A stretch of 64,000 nucleotides of DNA. It comes from Nesterenkonia sandarakina. GTDB lineage: Bacteria; Actinomycetota; Actinomycetes; Actinomycetales; Micrococcaceae. The translations under genes and the position numbers were made by a program. The stretch is from positions 39,099-103,098 of the forward strand of contig NZ_JACCFQ010000002.1 in the NCBI RefSeq assembly GCF_013410215.1, in the 5' to 3' direction. This document shows, piece by piece, positions 1-7,002 of this stretch. The stretch's first letter is position 1; each line of letters starts with the position of its first letter. The notes under the pieces were generated by a model. That model saw only the letters and a program-made list of their open reading frames with translations. It did no database searches and was not told the origin of the DNA.

Positions 1-468
1 CCAGAACCCGATCACTGTCACGATCGCAGCTACACCAAGTTGGAGCCACCCTGCGTTCACCCAGCCGCTCAGTGGGGACACCACCGGCTCTTCGAAGATG
101 AACCGCATCAGCGCCCAGACCAACAAGACCACACCAGAGAACAGGACATACCTCCGCGCGGCCTCTGCACGAGACAACAGACTCAAAACCACCCCGACCA
201 CCCCTAGTAGGAGGTGGGCTGCGTGGGCCCACCACATAGTGGGCACAACACTGGGTCGAGAAGCAGCGGCGGTCACCGGACCGGTGTCAAACCCCTGGGG
301 ACCACTCACGTCTAAGAGAACTCCGAGGACCCCCAGGGCGAACAATCCGAAGCCGACGGACAGAGCGGTCAAACGGGCGAACCTCTCCCGTTTAGTGTCC
401 GCGGGAACAGTCCAAGCTGGAAACGACCGACGGCCCCGATCTTCACGGTCCCGCTCGATCTCGCTCAC
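1..468 (-). CDS. DUF4383-like integral membrane protein, 3' end cut by window edge
   Basis: The frame opens with GTG at 468 and stays open to the window edge (156 codons). The N-terminus is charged (residues 1-25, starting VSEIERDRED). It is followed by a hydrophobic helix (LTALSVGFGLFALGVLGVLL), an extracytoplasmic stretch rich in Ser/Pro, then a WAHAAHLLLGVVGV helix, a short RAEARRY loop and two more helices. This spacing, with HLLLG and A-R-R-Y near the middle, fits the four-helix DUF4383 family of actinobacteria (family assignment by motif memory). It begins 19 nt after the stop of the CBS-domain gene, so the two are probably co-transcribed. No strong ribosome site is visible. Function unknown. 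Confidence 0.6.
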   Translation of the reverse strand, partial: MSEIERDREDRGRRSFPAWTVPADTKRERFARLTALSVGFGLFALGVLGVLLDVSGPQGFDTGPVTAAASRPSVVPTMWWAHAAHLLLGVVGVVLSLLSRAEAARRYVLFSGVVLLVWALMRFIFEEPVVSPLSGWVNAGWLQLGVAAIVTVIGFW

Positions 469-487
469 AGTTGCTGCGCCGCCGTCG

Positions 488-1069
488 TTACGCGGCGCTG
501 AGACCGAGGCGATCAGTCGACTCACCCGGGTCTGCGACCGGCCCCGTCATGGCCGGTGTCGCCGTTTCCCCCTCAGTCGACGCCGTCAACTCGCGGAGCT
601 CAGTGCTCGCCAGGAGTTCAGCGTGCCCCGAGGGCTGAGTGTTCTGCAGGGTCCCGGTGTTCTGCGAATGTTCGGTGAGTTCTGAGATCACGGCGGAGGA
701 CTCCGCCCGAGCAATCGCAGCACTGGTGAGCATCCCACGCAAGACACGGCCCTGGATCACCGGGGCATACTCCACCTGGTGTGTGGCCATGAGATTCAGC
801 GCCTCTTCAACCGTGGTCTCGGTGGAAACGACCGGCGCGGTAGTGCGCATCAGGTGCTGGGCCCGCAGGGAGTACGCCAGGTCTCCCATAGAGGCCAGCA
901 CCCGGTCGAGCTCGCTCTGGGCCACGACCCCAAGGAACTCTCCGCCGGTATCGCACAGCGGTAATGCCTCGTGACCCGTTCGCTGAAGGGCTGAGGCAAC
1001 CTCCGTCAGAGATGCGTCGATCAGCAGCCGTTCGGGGCGGGGATCCATCAGGTCTTCAATGACGTGCAC
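488..1069 (-). CDS. CBS-domain pair protein
   Basis: This is a 193-residue cytoplasmic protein with two tandem CBS motifs. The first is at about residues 5-60 (LIDASLTEVASALQRTGHEALPL, then GEFLGVVAQSEL). The second is at about 72-125 (APVVSTETTVEEALNLMATH, then YAPVIQGRVLRGMLTSAAI). CBS pairs usually bind adenine nucleotides and regulate a partner enzyme or channel; here the pair is free-standing. The C-terminal 65 residues are low complexity and acidic. It lies directly upstream of the DUF4383-like gene on the same strand. The ligand cannot be told from sequence. Confidence 0.85.
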   Translation of the reverse strand: MHVIEDLMDPRPERLLIDASLTEVASALQRTGHEALPLCDTGGEFLGVVAQSELDRVLASMGDLAYSLRAQHLMRTTAPVVSTETTVEEALNLMATHQVEYAPVIQGRVLRGMLTSAAIARAESSAVISELTEHSQNTGTLQNTQPSGHAELLASTELRELTASTEGETATPAMTGPVADPGESTDRLGLSAA

Positions 1070-1227
1070 GCGTAGCTCTCCTATGCGGGGGTCGATACGA
1101 AATAAGAAGGGGCGGGTCGGAGCTGGTCCGACCTGTTGTCATCAGCTTTATGGGCGCCCTACACACGGGCTCGGGCCACCAGCGGCCACGAAACCAACTA
1201 TGTCGGCCGGTCCGAGGTGATCGCAGT

Positions 1228-1404
1228 TCAGGATGGATGTGCTTGAGAAGGCGCCTCGAGAGTCAAGGGCCGGGTTTCGGCAGTGGTCGCTGCAACGGTG
1301 GGTGAGAAAATGGTGATCAGTGCTTTAGCGCTGATCAAGAGCGCGGAGACCAACAAGGCTGCGAGGACGAACGCGTTCAGTGTGTGTATCAGTGCCATGT
1401 CCAT
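1228..1404 (-). CDS. small single-helix membrane protein (58 aa)
   Basis: The frame starts at the ATG at 1404 with an AAGGA ribosome site 12 nt upstream and ends at TGA 1228. After a short polar start (MDMALIHTLN) there is one strong hydrophobic helix, AFVLAALLVSALLISAKALI, then a Thr/Pro-rich tail. It sits in a 400-bp gap between the CBS gene and the 1469-1906 gene on the same strand, which makes it a plausible member of that operon. No family is recognised. It could be a chance frame, but the ribosome site and hydrophobic pattern favour a real microprotein. Confidence 0.5.
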   Translation of the reverse strand: MDMALIHTLNAFVLAALLVSALLISAKALITIFSPTVAATTAETRPLTLEAPSQAHPS

Positions 1405-1468
1405 GACGAGGTCCTTCGATCAGAGTGTCAACGACTAGATAGCTCAGCTGCTGAGAAGGCCCCGGAGC

Positions 1469-1906
1469 TCAACCAGAGGTGGTTGAGGAGGGGGCGACCT
1501 TGAACTGGAGATCGCGGGAGGCAAAGGTTTCCCCGAGCATCCGTTCGACGTTGGGGATCACGCCGTGATCGATGAGTTCCATCACCGCAGAAGGATCGAT
1601 CTCGGCCACCAGCGTGCAGGTCAAGTGGAAGACCAGCTCTGAAGGGGCACCGGAGATCTCCACGATGGCGGATTCCACATCCTTGTGTGCCATCAAACCT
1701 GCCGCGGAGGCCTTGGCCATCTGGTCGTAGCGCTGAAGGCCACGGGGAGCCACACCGGCCTGAGGGTGTGCTGCGAGATCTCGACGCTGATCATCGAGGA
1801 CCTGGTCGTTTATGACGTCGTCCTTGACGTCGTCTGCCAGCGGGTGAGTGCTGGGCGTTGAAGTCTGCGGGGGGATTGGTTCTGCGTACGTCTGCGTGTC
1901 GTCCAT
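1469..1906 (-). CDS. hypothetical acidic protein, possibly Asp23/Gls24-related
   Basis: The start is taken at the ATG at 1906, because AGGAG lies 8 nt upstream; an in-frame codon further upstream at 1963 has no such site. The 145-residue product has a disordered N-terminus rich in Asp, Thr and Pro. Its C-terminal domain contains VFHLTCTLVAEIDPSAVM and VIPNVERMLG, a pattern resembling the Asp23/Gls24 envelope-stress fold. That relation is a guess from pattern, not established. It is divergent from the MarR gene and shares its promoter region, so the regulator may control it. Confidence 0.6.
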   Translation of the reverse strand: MDDTQTYAEPIPPQTSTPSTHPLADDVKDDVINDQVLDDQRRDLAAHPQAGVAPRGLQRYDQMAKASAAGLMAHKDVESAIVEISGAPSELVFHLTCTLVAEIDPSAVMELIDHGVIPNVERMLGETFASRDLQFKVAPSSTTSG

Positions 1907-1996
1907 CGTGTCTCTCCTGCACCCACTGGGTCTGCCGCGCGATCCACCCTCTTCGGTGGCCAACGCCCAAACTCTCTTGAATAGAACATCCCCCTG

Positions 1997-2024
1997 TAAC
2001 AGTTAGACGCTATAACGGTTAGAC
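1997..2024. promoter_or_regulatory. paired TAACnGTTA operators between divergent genes
   Basis: Two near-identical 12-bp blocks, TAACAGTTAGAC (1997-2008) and TAACGGTTAGAC (2013-2024), begin 16 bp apart. Each contains the palindrome TAAC-N-GTTA. The second block overlaps TTAGAC (2019-2024), which is 18 bp upstream of TATAGT (2043-2048), a possible -35/-10 pair for the marR gene. MarR dimers bind short palindromes of this kind, so autoregulation is the likely role. Confidence 0.55.
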
Positions 2025-2071
2025 CGTGTAATGCAATCGTGTATAGTGCTGGCGATAAGGAGGCGATCGCG

Positions 2072-2668
2072 ATGAGTCAGACCGACTCGAGCACCGCAAC
2101 ACCGTCGAAGGTCGTAACTGTAGAGTCCACCGATCACCACGCATTGGCGCCTGTTCAGGACCATGAAGCAGCTGAGGCAACGGCCCTCTCTGGGGATCCA
2201 GGCGGATATTGGTACGGGCGCAATGAGGAGTCGTTCTCCTCGATCGATCTGCTCAATCTCTTGCGTCAGTACCGTGAGGCTGAGAAGCAGATGCGCGCCA
2301 GGACCAGGGAATCAATGCGGATGGGTGAGACCGACCTTGTAGCCCTTCGCTTCCTGGTCAAGGAACGCTCTGCAGGCCGGGTACCGCGCCAGCGTGATCT
2401 CGCTGCAGCTCTGCAACTGACCCCGGCTTCGACGAGCGTTCTGGTCGATCGCCTGTCGAAGGACGGGTACATCCGTCGGATCCCGCACCCTGCAGACCGC
2501 CGGTCAGTCGGACTACGGGTTCTCGGTGAGACCGACCGCGAGGTCAAAGCCACACTGAGTGGCATGCATGCCCGCATGATTGCCGAAACCGAAGCCCTCT
2601 CAGAGGAAGAGCGCTCCGGTGCGGCCCGTTTCTTGCGTGGACTCATCCGTAGCGTCAGCGAGCACTAG
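2072..2668 (+). CDS. MarR-family transcriptional regulator
   Basis: The start is the ATG at 2072, preceded by a full AAGGAGG at 2057-2063; 198 residues. The first 60 residues are an unusual polar extension. The winged-helix core spans about 65-190: dimerisation helix SIDLLNLLRQYREAEKQMRARTR, recognition region RDLAAALQLTPASTSVLVDRLSKDGYI and wing RIPHPADRRSVGLRVL, whose D-x-R is the MarR hallmark. MarR proteins usually repress divergent or adjacent genes and are released by small phenolic ligands. The paired palindromes just upstream support control of itself and of the divergent 1469-1906 gene. Confidence 0.9.
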   Translation: MSQTDSSTATPSKVVTVESTDHHALAPVQDHEAAEATALSGDPGGYWYGRNEESFSSIDLLNLLRQYREAEKQMRARTRESMRMGETDLVALRFLVKERSAGRVPRQRDLAAALQLTPASTSVLVDRLSKDGYIRRIPHPADRRSVGLRVLGETDREVKATLSGMHARMIAETEALSEEERSGAARFLRGLIRSVSEH

Positions 2669-3304
2669 ACCGGGCGTGTGGTAGCAACACGGAGCGCTGG
2701 CAGATCAAGTTGGATCAGGCAAGGTATTTAGTGCTGTGAGGTCTACCCGAGAGGGGTAGTTCTTCGAGCCCGATATTCCGGGAGCGATGATCTCGACTAG
2801 GCAAGAATCTCTTGTGGATCACCAATGCGCCCAGGGCGCCGCCATGAAGGGACTCATCGATCCAGCGCGAATTGGGGCCTTTTAGATCTTCGCAGAGCCT
2901 GGTGCGACACGAATCTCGCGTGAGACGGTGATGTCACCGGTGTTTGTGTGGCTCCGGTGGCCCGCCCGAGGCGCATCCCTGGGCGGGCCTCTCTTCACCC
3001 CATCGGAGCTGGCGGGCTGCACAGTAGTTTCCGTGGCTTGCCTCTGAAGCCAGGGCTGGTCTGTCTGAGAGATTAACATCAGGCGGGCTCCTTAGCCCGC
3101 CGCTCTACTCAGCAGAGCCACACGCTAGGGGGATTCCTGAGCGAGCGATTATTTGAGCAGGGTATACATGCTGGGAATCCGCAAACGACATCACGCCTGG
3201 TCACAAGCCACTAACAATCCGTCAAATCAGTTGTCTCAGGGAACCAGGTCATGACTACGGTGGATCTGCCACCCGTATGTCCTCGACTCTTGGAGACACT
3301 CTCA
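2669..3304. other. intergenic region with two strong hairpins
   Basis: No convincing gene is seen. Two GC-rich perfect dyads are present. GGCCCGCCC (2959-2967) pairs with GGGCGGGCC (2981-2989), and GGCGGGCT (3082-3089) pairs with AGCCCGCC (3094-3101) around a 4-nt loop. Neither is followed by a long T run. They could end transcription of the MarR gene or act as attenuators for the lipoprotein downstream. Confidence 0.4.
3082..3101 (+). terminator. 8-bp stem, 4-nt loop hairpin
   Basis: GGCGGGCT-CCTT-AGCCCGCC is a perfect hairpin in the gap between the MarR gene and the lipoprotein gene. No U tract follows, so an intrinsic terminator is only one reading. Confidence 0.35.
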
Positions 3305-4111
3305 ATGATCAGGCGACCCGCGCTCTTTACTGCTGCGCTTACTGCCAGCGCCCTGGCACTGACAAGCTGCGGCTCGGCCGACGAGGATGCAGACACGGTC
3401 GCTTCCACCCCGGACCAGTCCTCCACTGAAACAGAGTCACCCTCCACCTCAACCGGCGCCGGCCCCACAGCTGAGGGTGACGATGATGACGGGGACGAGG
3501 CGGTCACTGAGGAGGAGCCCGAGGTCGAGGACGAAACCGAGACTCCCGACCCGTCTCCCTCTGAGGGGCAGGCATCGCCCACTGAAGACGAGTCGAACGG
3601 TGATGAACCAAGCGGAGATATCTCCAGCTCTCTCGATCCTGAGGAATTCACCCTGAACGGCGTTACTCAGGAAGCTGAGCAGGGCTCTGATATTACTGAC
3701 CTGGGTGAACTGGTCGATGTCCGGGTCGGGGTCCACGACCAGTACGAGCGACTGGTGATTGAGTTCACCGGTAGCGGGGCGCCGAACTCGTTTAGTACTG
3801 AGTTCACAGATGACCCCATGATCCGGATGACCGAGGAGCCCCTCGAGATCCCCGGGGACTCCGCCCTGTACTTGCGCATCAGCAACCTCTACGCCGGAGC
3901 TTTTGAAGACAGTCCCGCTGGTGATGACCGGCTCGCGCTTGAAGAGCAACCCGTCGTGTTGGAGAACAGCAGCATCTTCACCGAAGTCCACTATGGCGGT
4001 CGCACGGAGGCTCTCGGAGAGTTCTACATCGGTATCGATACCGAACGACCGGTCCGCGTCGAGGCTCTGGATGACCCCTCGCGCATCGTCTTCGACGTCT
4101 CGACCCCCTAG
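3305..4111 (+). CDS. AMIN-like domain lipoprotein
   Basis: The start is the ATG at 3305 (GGAGA about 9 nt upstream); the upstream in-frame codons give no signal peptide. The product has 268 residues. Residues 1-22 form a lipoprotein signal ending LALTSC, with Cys22 as the lipidated residue. A long, very acidic Ser/Thr/Glu/Asp linker (about 25-125) follows. A globular domain of about 140 residues then contains VRVGVHDQYERLVIEF, LYLRISNLYAG and RVEALDDPSRIVFDV. This matches the AMIN-like lipoproteins common in actinobacteria, thought to sit at the cell surface and contact the wall. No operon partner is evident. Confidence 0.75.
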   Translation: MIRRPALFTAALTASALALTSCGSADEDADTVASTPDQSSTETESPSTSTGAGPTAEGDDDDGDEAVTEEEPEVEDETETPDPSPSEGQASPTEDESNGDEPSGDISSSLDPEEFTLNGVTQEAEQGSDITDLGELVDVRVGVHDQYERLVIEFTGSGAPNSFSTEFTDDPMIRMTEEPLEIPGDSALYLRISNLYAGAFEDSPAGDDRLALEEQPVVLENSSIFTEVHYGGRTEALGEFYIGIDTERPVRVEALDDPSRIVFDVSTP

Positions 4112-4189
4112 AAACCCTGGCCCATTCAACCTGCCGCGGCCTGGACCTCTGCTGTGCCCGATAACGACTAGTGAAGCGAGACTGAATCT

Positions 4190-4627
4190 ATGCCGCGGAG
4201 CACCTTCTTTAGCTTCCACCCCGAGCATGAGCCCTTTAGGTCGACCATCGTGTGCGAGAGCCCCCAACTGGAGGAACGCCATAAGGCTTGGATCCGATCC
4301 TCGCGGTGGAACCGGGTCAGTCCGGCAGATGACTCCACCACGGCTCATCTGCTGCTGAAGAGCCTGAAGCACACCGCTGTCACGGCGGTGTTGATCGGCC
4401 CGGACACCACGAACCATCGATGGGTCCAACACTTGATCGAGATAAGCCGTAAGCGGGGGAACGGGCTGTTCGGCATCTACCTGCATAACATCAAGAACGA
4501 GGAAGGACAGATAGCACCCAAAGGAGAGAACCCGTTACCACCGGGGTGCCCCACCTACGACTGGGTCTTTGACCACGGTCCGAGCAACCTCGCGGCATGG
4601 GTCGACGCGGCCTACTATGCACCCTGA
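4190..4627 (+). CDS. TIR-like (DUF1863, ThsB-type) protein
   Basis: This 145-residue protein is almost entirely one TIR-like domain: N-terminal FFSFHPEHEPFRSTIV, central TAVTAVLIGPDTTNHRWVQHLI, then SRKRGNGLFGIYLHNIKNEEG. This is the MTH538/DUF1863 pattern, also found in ThsB of the Thoeris defence system, where such proteins make nucleotide-derived signals or consume NAD+. No ThsA-like gene is adjacent; the neighbours are a lipoprotein and a deacetylase on the same strand. The ribosome site is weak. An orphan TIR enzyme or a relic of a defence system are both possible. Confidence 0.8.
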   Translation: MPRSTFFSFHPEHEPFRSTIVCESPQLEERHKAWIRSSRWNRVSPADDSTTAHLLLKSLKHTAVTAVLIGPDTTNHRWVQHLIEISRKRGNGLFGIYLHNIKNEEGQIAPKGENPLPPGCPTYDWVFDHGPSNLAAWVDAAYYAP

Positions 4628-4705
4628 CCCCCGGCTCCCCCGCCAGGAGCTCGAAGCACATCCAAACAGCAACGTGAGCACTCCTCGAGAGCCTGCAGCG
4701 CGTCT

Positions 4706-5653
4706 ATGACCAATGCCACCGAGAACGACTCTTTTTCGGAAGTGTCTGCCCCACACCTTGGGACCCCCAACTCCAGCGGAGCTCACCTAGATCGCCGTGC
4801 CGCACTAGCCATGTTCGGTTCAGGTGTGGTGGTCTCCGCGATCTCCGCCTGCTCCAGGGGCCCCTCGAAACCAGCACCAACGCCTGCTGCCACGAAGACC
4901 GCCCCACCAGTGCCGTCAGCGGCCCCGGACCAAGGCCAGACCGGTGTGGCGTCGCGGGAGGAGATCATCGCGAATTACCAGAACGTCGCACCCGGAGAGT
5001 TCGGACCAGACATCCCTGGAATCAAGGTTGCACTCCCTCCGGGCAGCACGGTCGCTGCGATCACTCTTGATGCCTGTGGTGGCCCCAACGGTTCAGGACT
5101 TGATCGGCAGATCCTGGACACCCTGCGGTATTTCCAGATCCCGGCGACGCTGTTCATCAACCAACGGTGGGCCCAAGAGCACCCCGAAACGATGGGGGAA
5201 CTTGTCGACGATACGTTGTTCGATATCGAGAATCACGGCACAAAACATCTGCCCCTGTCGGTGGATGGTCAGGCCGTCTACGGGATCGAGGGAACCCGTT
5301 CCGTTGGGGAGGTCTATGACGAGATCATGGGCAACCAGGAGTACCTACGATCTGAGTATGGCGTCCAATGCCAGTTCTTCCGGCCCGGCACCGCGTTTCT
5401 TGATGAGACCTCGGCGCAAATTTGTCTTGACCTGGGTCTGACACCTGCGGGGTTCAGCCTCAACCTCGATAATGGGGCGACTCTTCCTGCGGAGAGCGTG
5501 GAGGAACGGGTGACTCATTTTGCCGGTGGGGATATCGGGCTGGGTCACTTCAATATCCCCTCGTCCGGGACTGGCACAGGCCTGGCAAGAGCACTCCCGC
5601 AGCTCATGGAACGAGACATTGAGTTCGCCACTCTCCGGCAGGCAACGCGGTGA
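4706..5653 (+). CDS. polysaccharide deacetylase-family lipoprotein (Tat-type signal)
   Basis: The product has 315 residues. A twin-arginine hydrophobic signal (DRRAALAMFGSGVVVSAISAC) at about residues 28-49 ends in a lipobox Cys, so export and lipid anchoring are likely. The NodB-type barrel follows: ITLDACGG in place of the usual TFDDG first motif, NHGTKH as the H-x3-H-like metal motif, and FFRPGTAFLDE as the third motif. Family members remove acetyl or formyl groups from polysaccharides or peptidoglycan. The second Asp of the TFDDG motif is replaced (D-A-C-G-G), a known subfamily variant whose activity is less certain. Confidence 0.8.
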   Translation: MTNATENDSFSEVSAPHLGTPNSSGAHLDRRAALAMFGSGVVVSAISACSRGPSKPAPTPAATKTAPPVPSAAPDQGQTGVASREEIIANYQNVAPGEFGPDIPGIKVALPPGSTVAAITLDACGGPNGSGLDRQILDTLRYFQIPATLFINQRWAQEHPETMGELVDDTLFDIENHGTKHLPLSVDGQAVYGIEGTRSVGEVYDEIMGNQEYLRSEYGVQCQFFRPGTAFLDETSAQICLDLGLTPAGFSLNLDNGATLPAESVEERVTHFAGGDIGLGHFNIPSSGTGTGLARALPQLMERDIEFATLRQATR

Positions 5654-6174
5654 CGTTCAAAAACACAATGTGCGCACAATGGGAGTAACAGCGGCCCCCA
5701 CTGACGAAGGCTGAGCCCGCAAGGAGGTAGGGCTATTTCCTGTTCGAGCGCACTCTCGTGGGGCTCAGACCGTAGAACCTCGAAGACTTGGTCGAAGGGT
5801 TCACATTCCGTCTGTCGTTCTCCACGGTGTTGGCGAGAACCTCTGTCCTGGAACTCCACAGTCATTGCACCGTACGGCGGACTAATAGGGCCCACGGTGC
5901 TTTCGCATCATGTCTGATGATGAGGTGAGCCTCCTTGCGGCTTATAACCCCGGCGTGACTACACCAAGAGCGTCTGACTAGTCGCTTGGTGCACATAGGC
6001 TCCATTAGAGGCAGTTGGTTCTGTCGTTGAACGGGGATATCCCTGAGGTATCCAGCGGGAACTTATGTCCGTACCCCCGAGTAATGTCAGCTTATGTTTG
6101 CCCCACCTAACTCATTGCACACACTCCCGCATCCTTTCTACGACCGCGAGCTCACGATGACTGATATAGCAGCG
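5654..6174. other. gene-poor spacer
   Basis: No coding frame here has a believable product or ribosome site. The segment separates the deacetylase from the phage-type lysis cassette and becomes more AT-rich to the right. No tRNA or attachment-site repeat was recognised. Confidence 0.3.
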
Positions 6175-6447
6175 TTAGCGATCGCCCTTGAGGTCACCCC
6201 ACTGGAGGTCTTGAAGTCTCTCCATCGTTCTGGAGATTAGACACTCGACATCCACTTGAAGCACTGAGGCGATGGAGAACAGGTGGGAGACCGGTATGTC
6301 ACGTTTCCCGTTGAGATACCGGTGGACGGTGGAGTCCGCCAGTCCAGAAGCGACTGCGACGTCCTTCATCGTCATCTGACGAGCGGCTCGTTCGGCGCGG
6401 AGTTGCGCCGCTAGAGCGGACGCAAATTCTGATGCTCGATTATCCAT
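6175..6447 (-). CDS. XRE-family repressor (lysis cassette)
   Basis: This 90-residue protein carries a Cro/C1-type helix-turn-helix at about 20-75 (MTMKDVAVASGLADSTVHRYLNGKRDI, then SHLFSIASVLQVDVECLI). It is transcribed away from the small HTH gene at 6541, giving the classic divergent phage-switch layout, with GGACA/TGTCC dyads in the 93-bp spacer. It probably represses the lysis genes and itself. The start codon is ATG 6447. Confidence 0.85.
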   Translation of the reverse strand: MDNRASEFASALAAQLRAERAARQMTMKDVAVASGLADSTVHRYLNGKRDIPVSHLFSIASVLQVDVECLISRTMERLQDLQWGDLKGDR

Positions 6448-6469
6448 TCATTCATTGTATACCCCCTTC

Positions 6470-6547
6470 GGACATCAGAACTGTCCAAATGGGCATACTT
6501 CGCCGTTGCAACTGTCCGTTCGAGCAATTAATGTATCCATATGGACA
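6470..6547. promoter_or_regulatory. operator region of the repressor/Cro-like switch
   Basis: GGACATCAGAACTGTCC (6470-6486) is an interrupted inverted repeat. A second TGTCC at 6513-6517 faces a GGACA at 6543-6547, which overlaps the first codons of the Cro-like gene. AACTGTCC occurs twice. Such spaced dyads between divergent HTH genes are typical repressor sites. Confidence 0.5.
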
Positions 6548-6774
6548 GATCCAGACTGGTTTCGCATCGCATCCGAGATGCACTACTCAACGCAAATCGA
6601 ACCCAGGAATGGCTGTCCATGAAAACAGGAATAAGCCATAGGACACTATGCCGCAAAATGAGTACACGGACTGATTTTACAGTCACGGAAGTATGGAAAA
6701 TATCAACTGCTTTAAATCTAGGATTGACTACTTTTTTTGAGGCGACAGGTGATGAGAGGCACGGAAATTTGTGA
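6541..6774 (+). CDS. small Cro-like HTH protein
   Basis: This 77-residue protein has a helix-turn-helix pattern at about 12-60 (LLNANRTQEWLSMKTGISHRTLCRKMSTRTDFTVTEVWKISTALNLGLTTFF). It lies opposite the XRE repressor and just ahead of the holin, so it is placed to act as the antagonist or activator of the lysis genes. The codons are AT-rich compared with flanking genes, a sign of transfer. It could also be an excisionase-like protein. Confidence 0.7.
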   Translation: MDRSRLVSHRIRDALLNANRTQEWLSMKTGISHRTLCRKMSTRTDFTVTEVWKISTALNLGLTTFFEATGDERHGNL

Positions 6775-6780
6775 ACTAGC

Positions 6781-7002
6781 ATGAGAAAAATTCCAGACGC
6801 CAAAATAAGGATAATAATTTACCATGTTGTGGCCGCCGCACTATTCGTGGCACTTGTTACCGATTCAATTACGGCACAGCAGGTTAACGAGTATCTTTAT
6901 GTTTTGACTCTAATACTTGGTATTGGTGGAGTTGAAGTGGCTGCAAGAACTGCCAAGTTGAAAACAAATAAAAAAGAGGATTTTGAGGATAAAAATGGTT
7001 AA
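6781..7002 (+). CDS. holin-like small membrane protein
   Basis: This 73-residue protein has two hydrophobic helices (about 9-27, IIIYHVVAAALFVALV; and about 37-55, YLYVLTLILGIGGVEVAA) and a charged C-terminal tail (KLKTNKKEDFEDKNG). That is the usual build of class II phage holins, which open the membrane for endolysin release. It begins 6 nt after the Cro-like gene and overlaps the endolysin start by 8 nt, so the lysis genes are translationally coupled. It is strikingly AT-rich. Confidence 0.75.
   Translation: MRKIPDAKIRIIIYHVVAAALFVALVTDSITAQQVNEYLYVLTLILGIGGVEVAARTAKLKTNKKEDFEDKNG

Noticed and set aside
3449..4486. 345-codon minus-strand frame over the AMIN-like lipoprotein and TIR gene
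   Set aside because: Both plus-strand genes have recognisable domains; the antisense frame has none.
5545..5895. Minus-strand frame of 116 codons after the deacetylase gene
   Set aside because: It overlaps the deacetylase C-terminus, is Arg/Ser/Pro-rich, and lacks a ribosome site or known motif.
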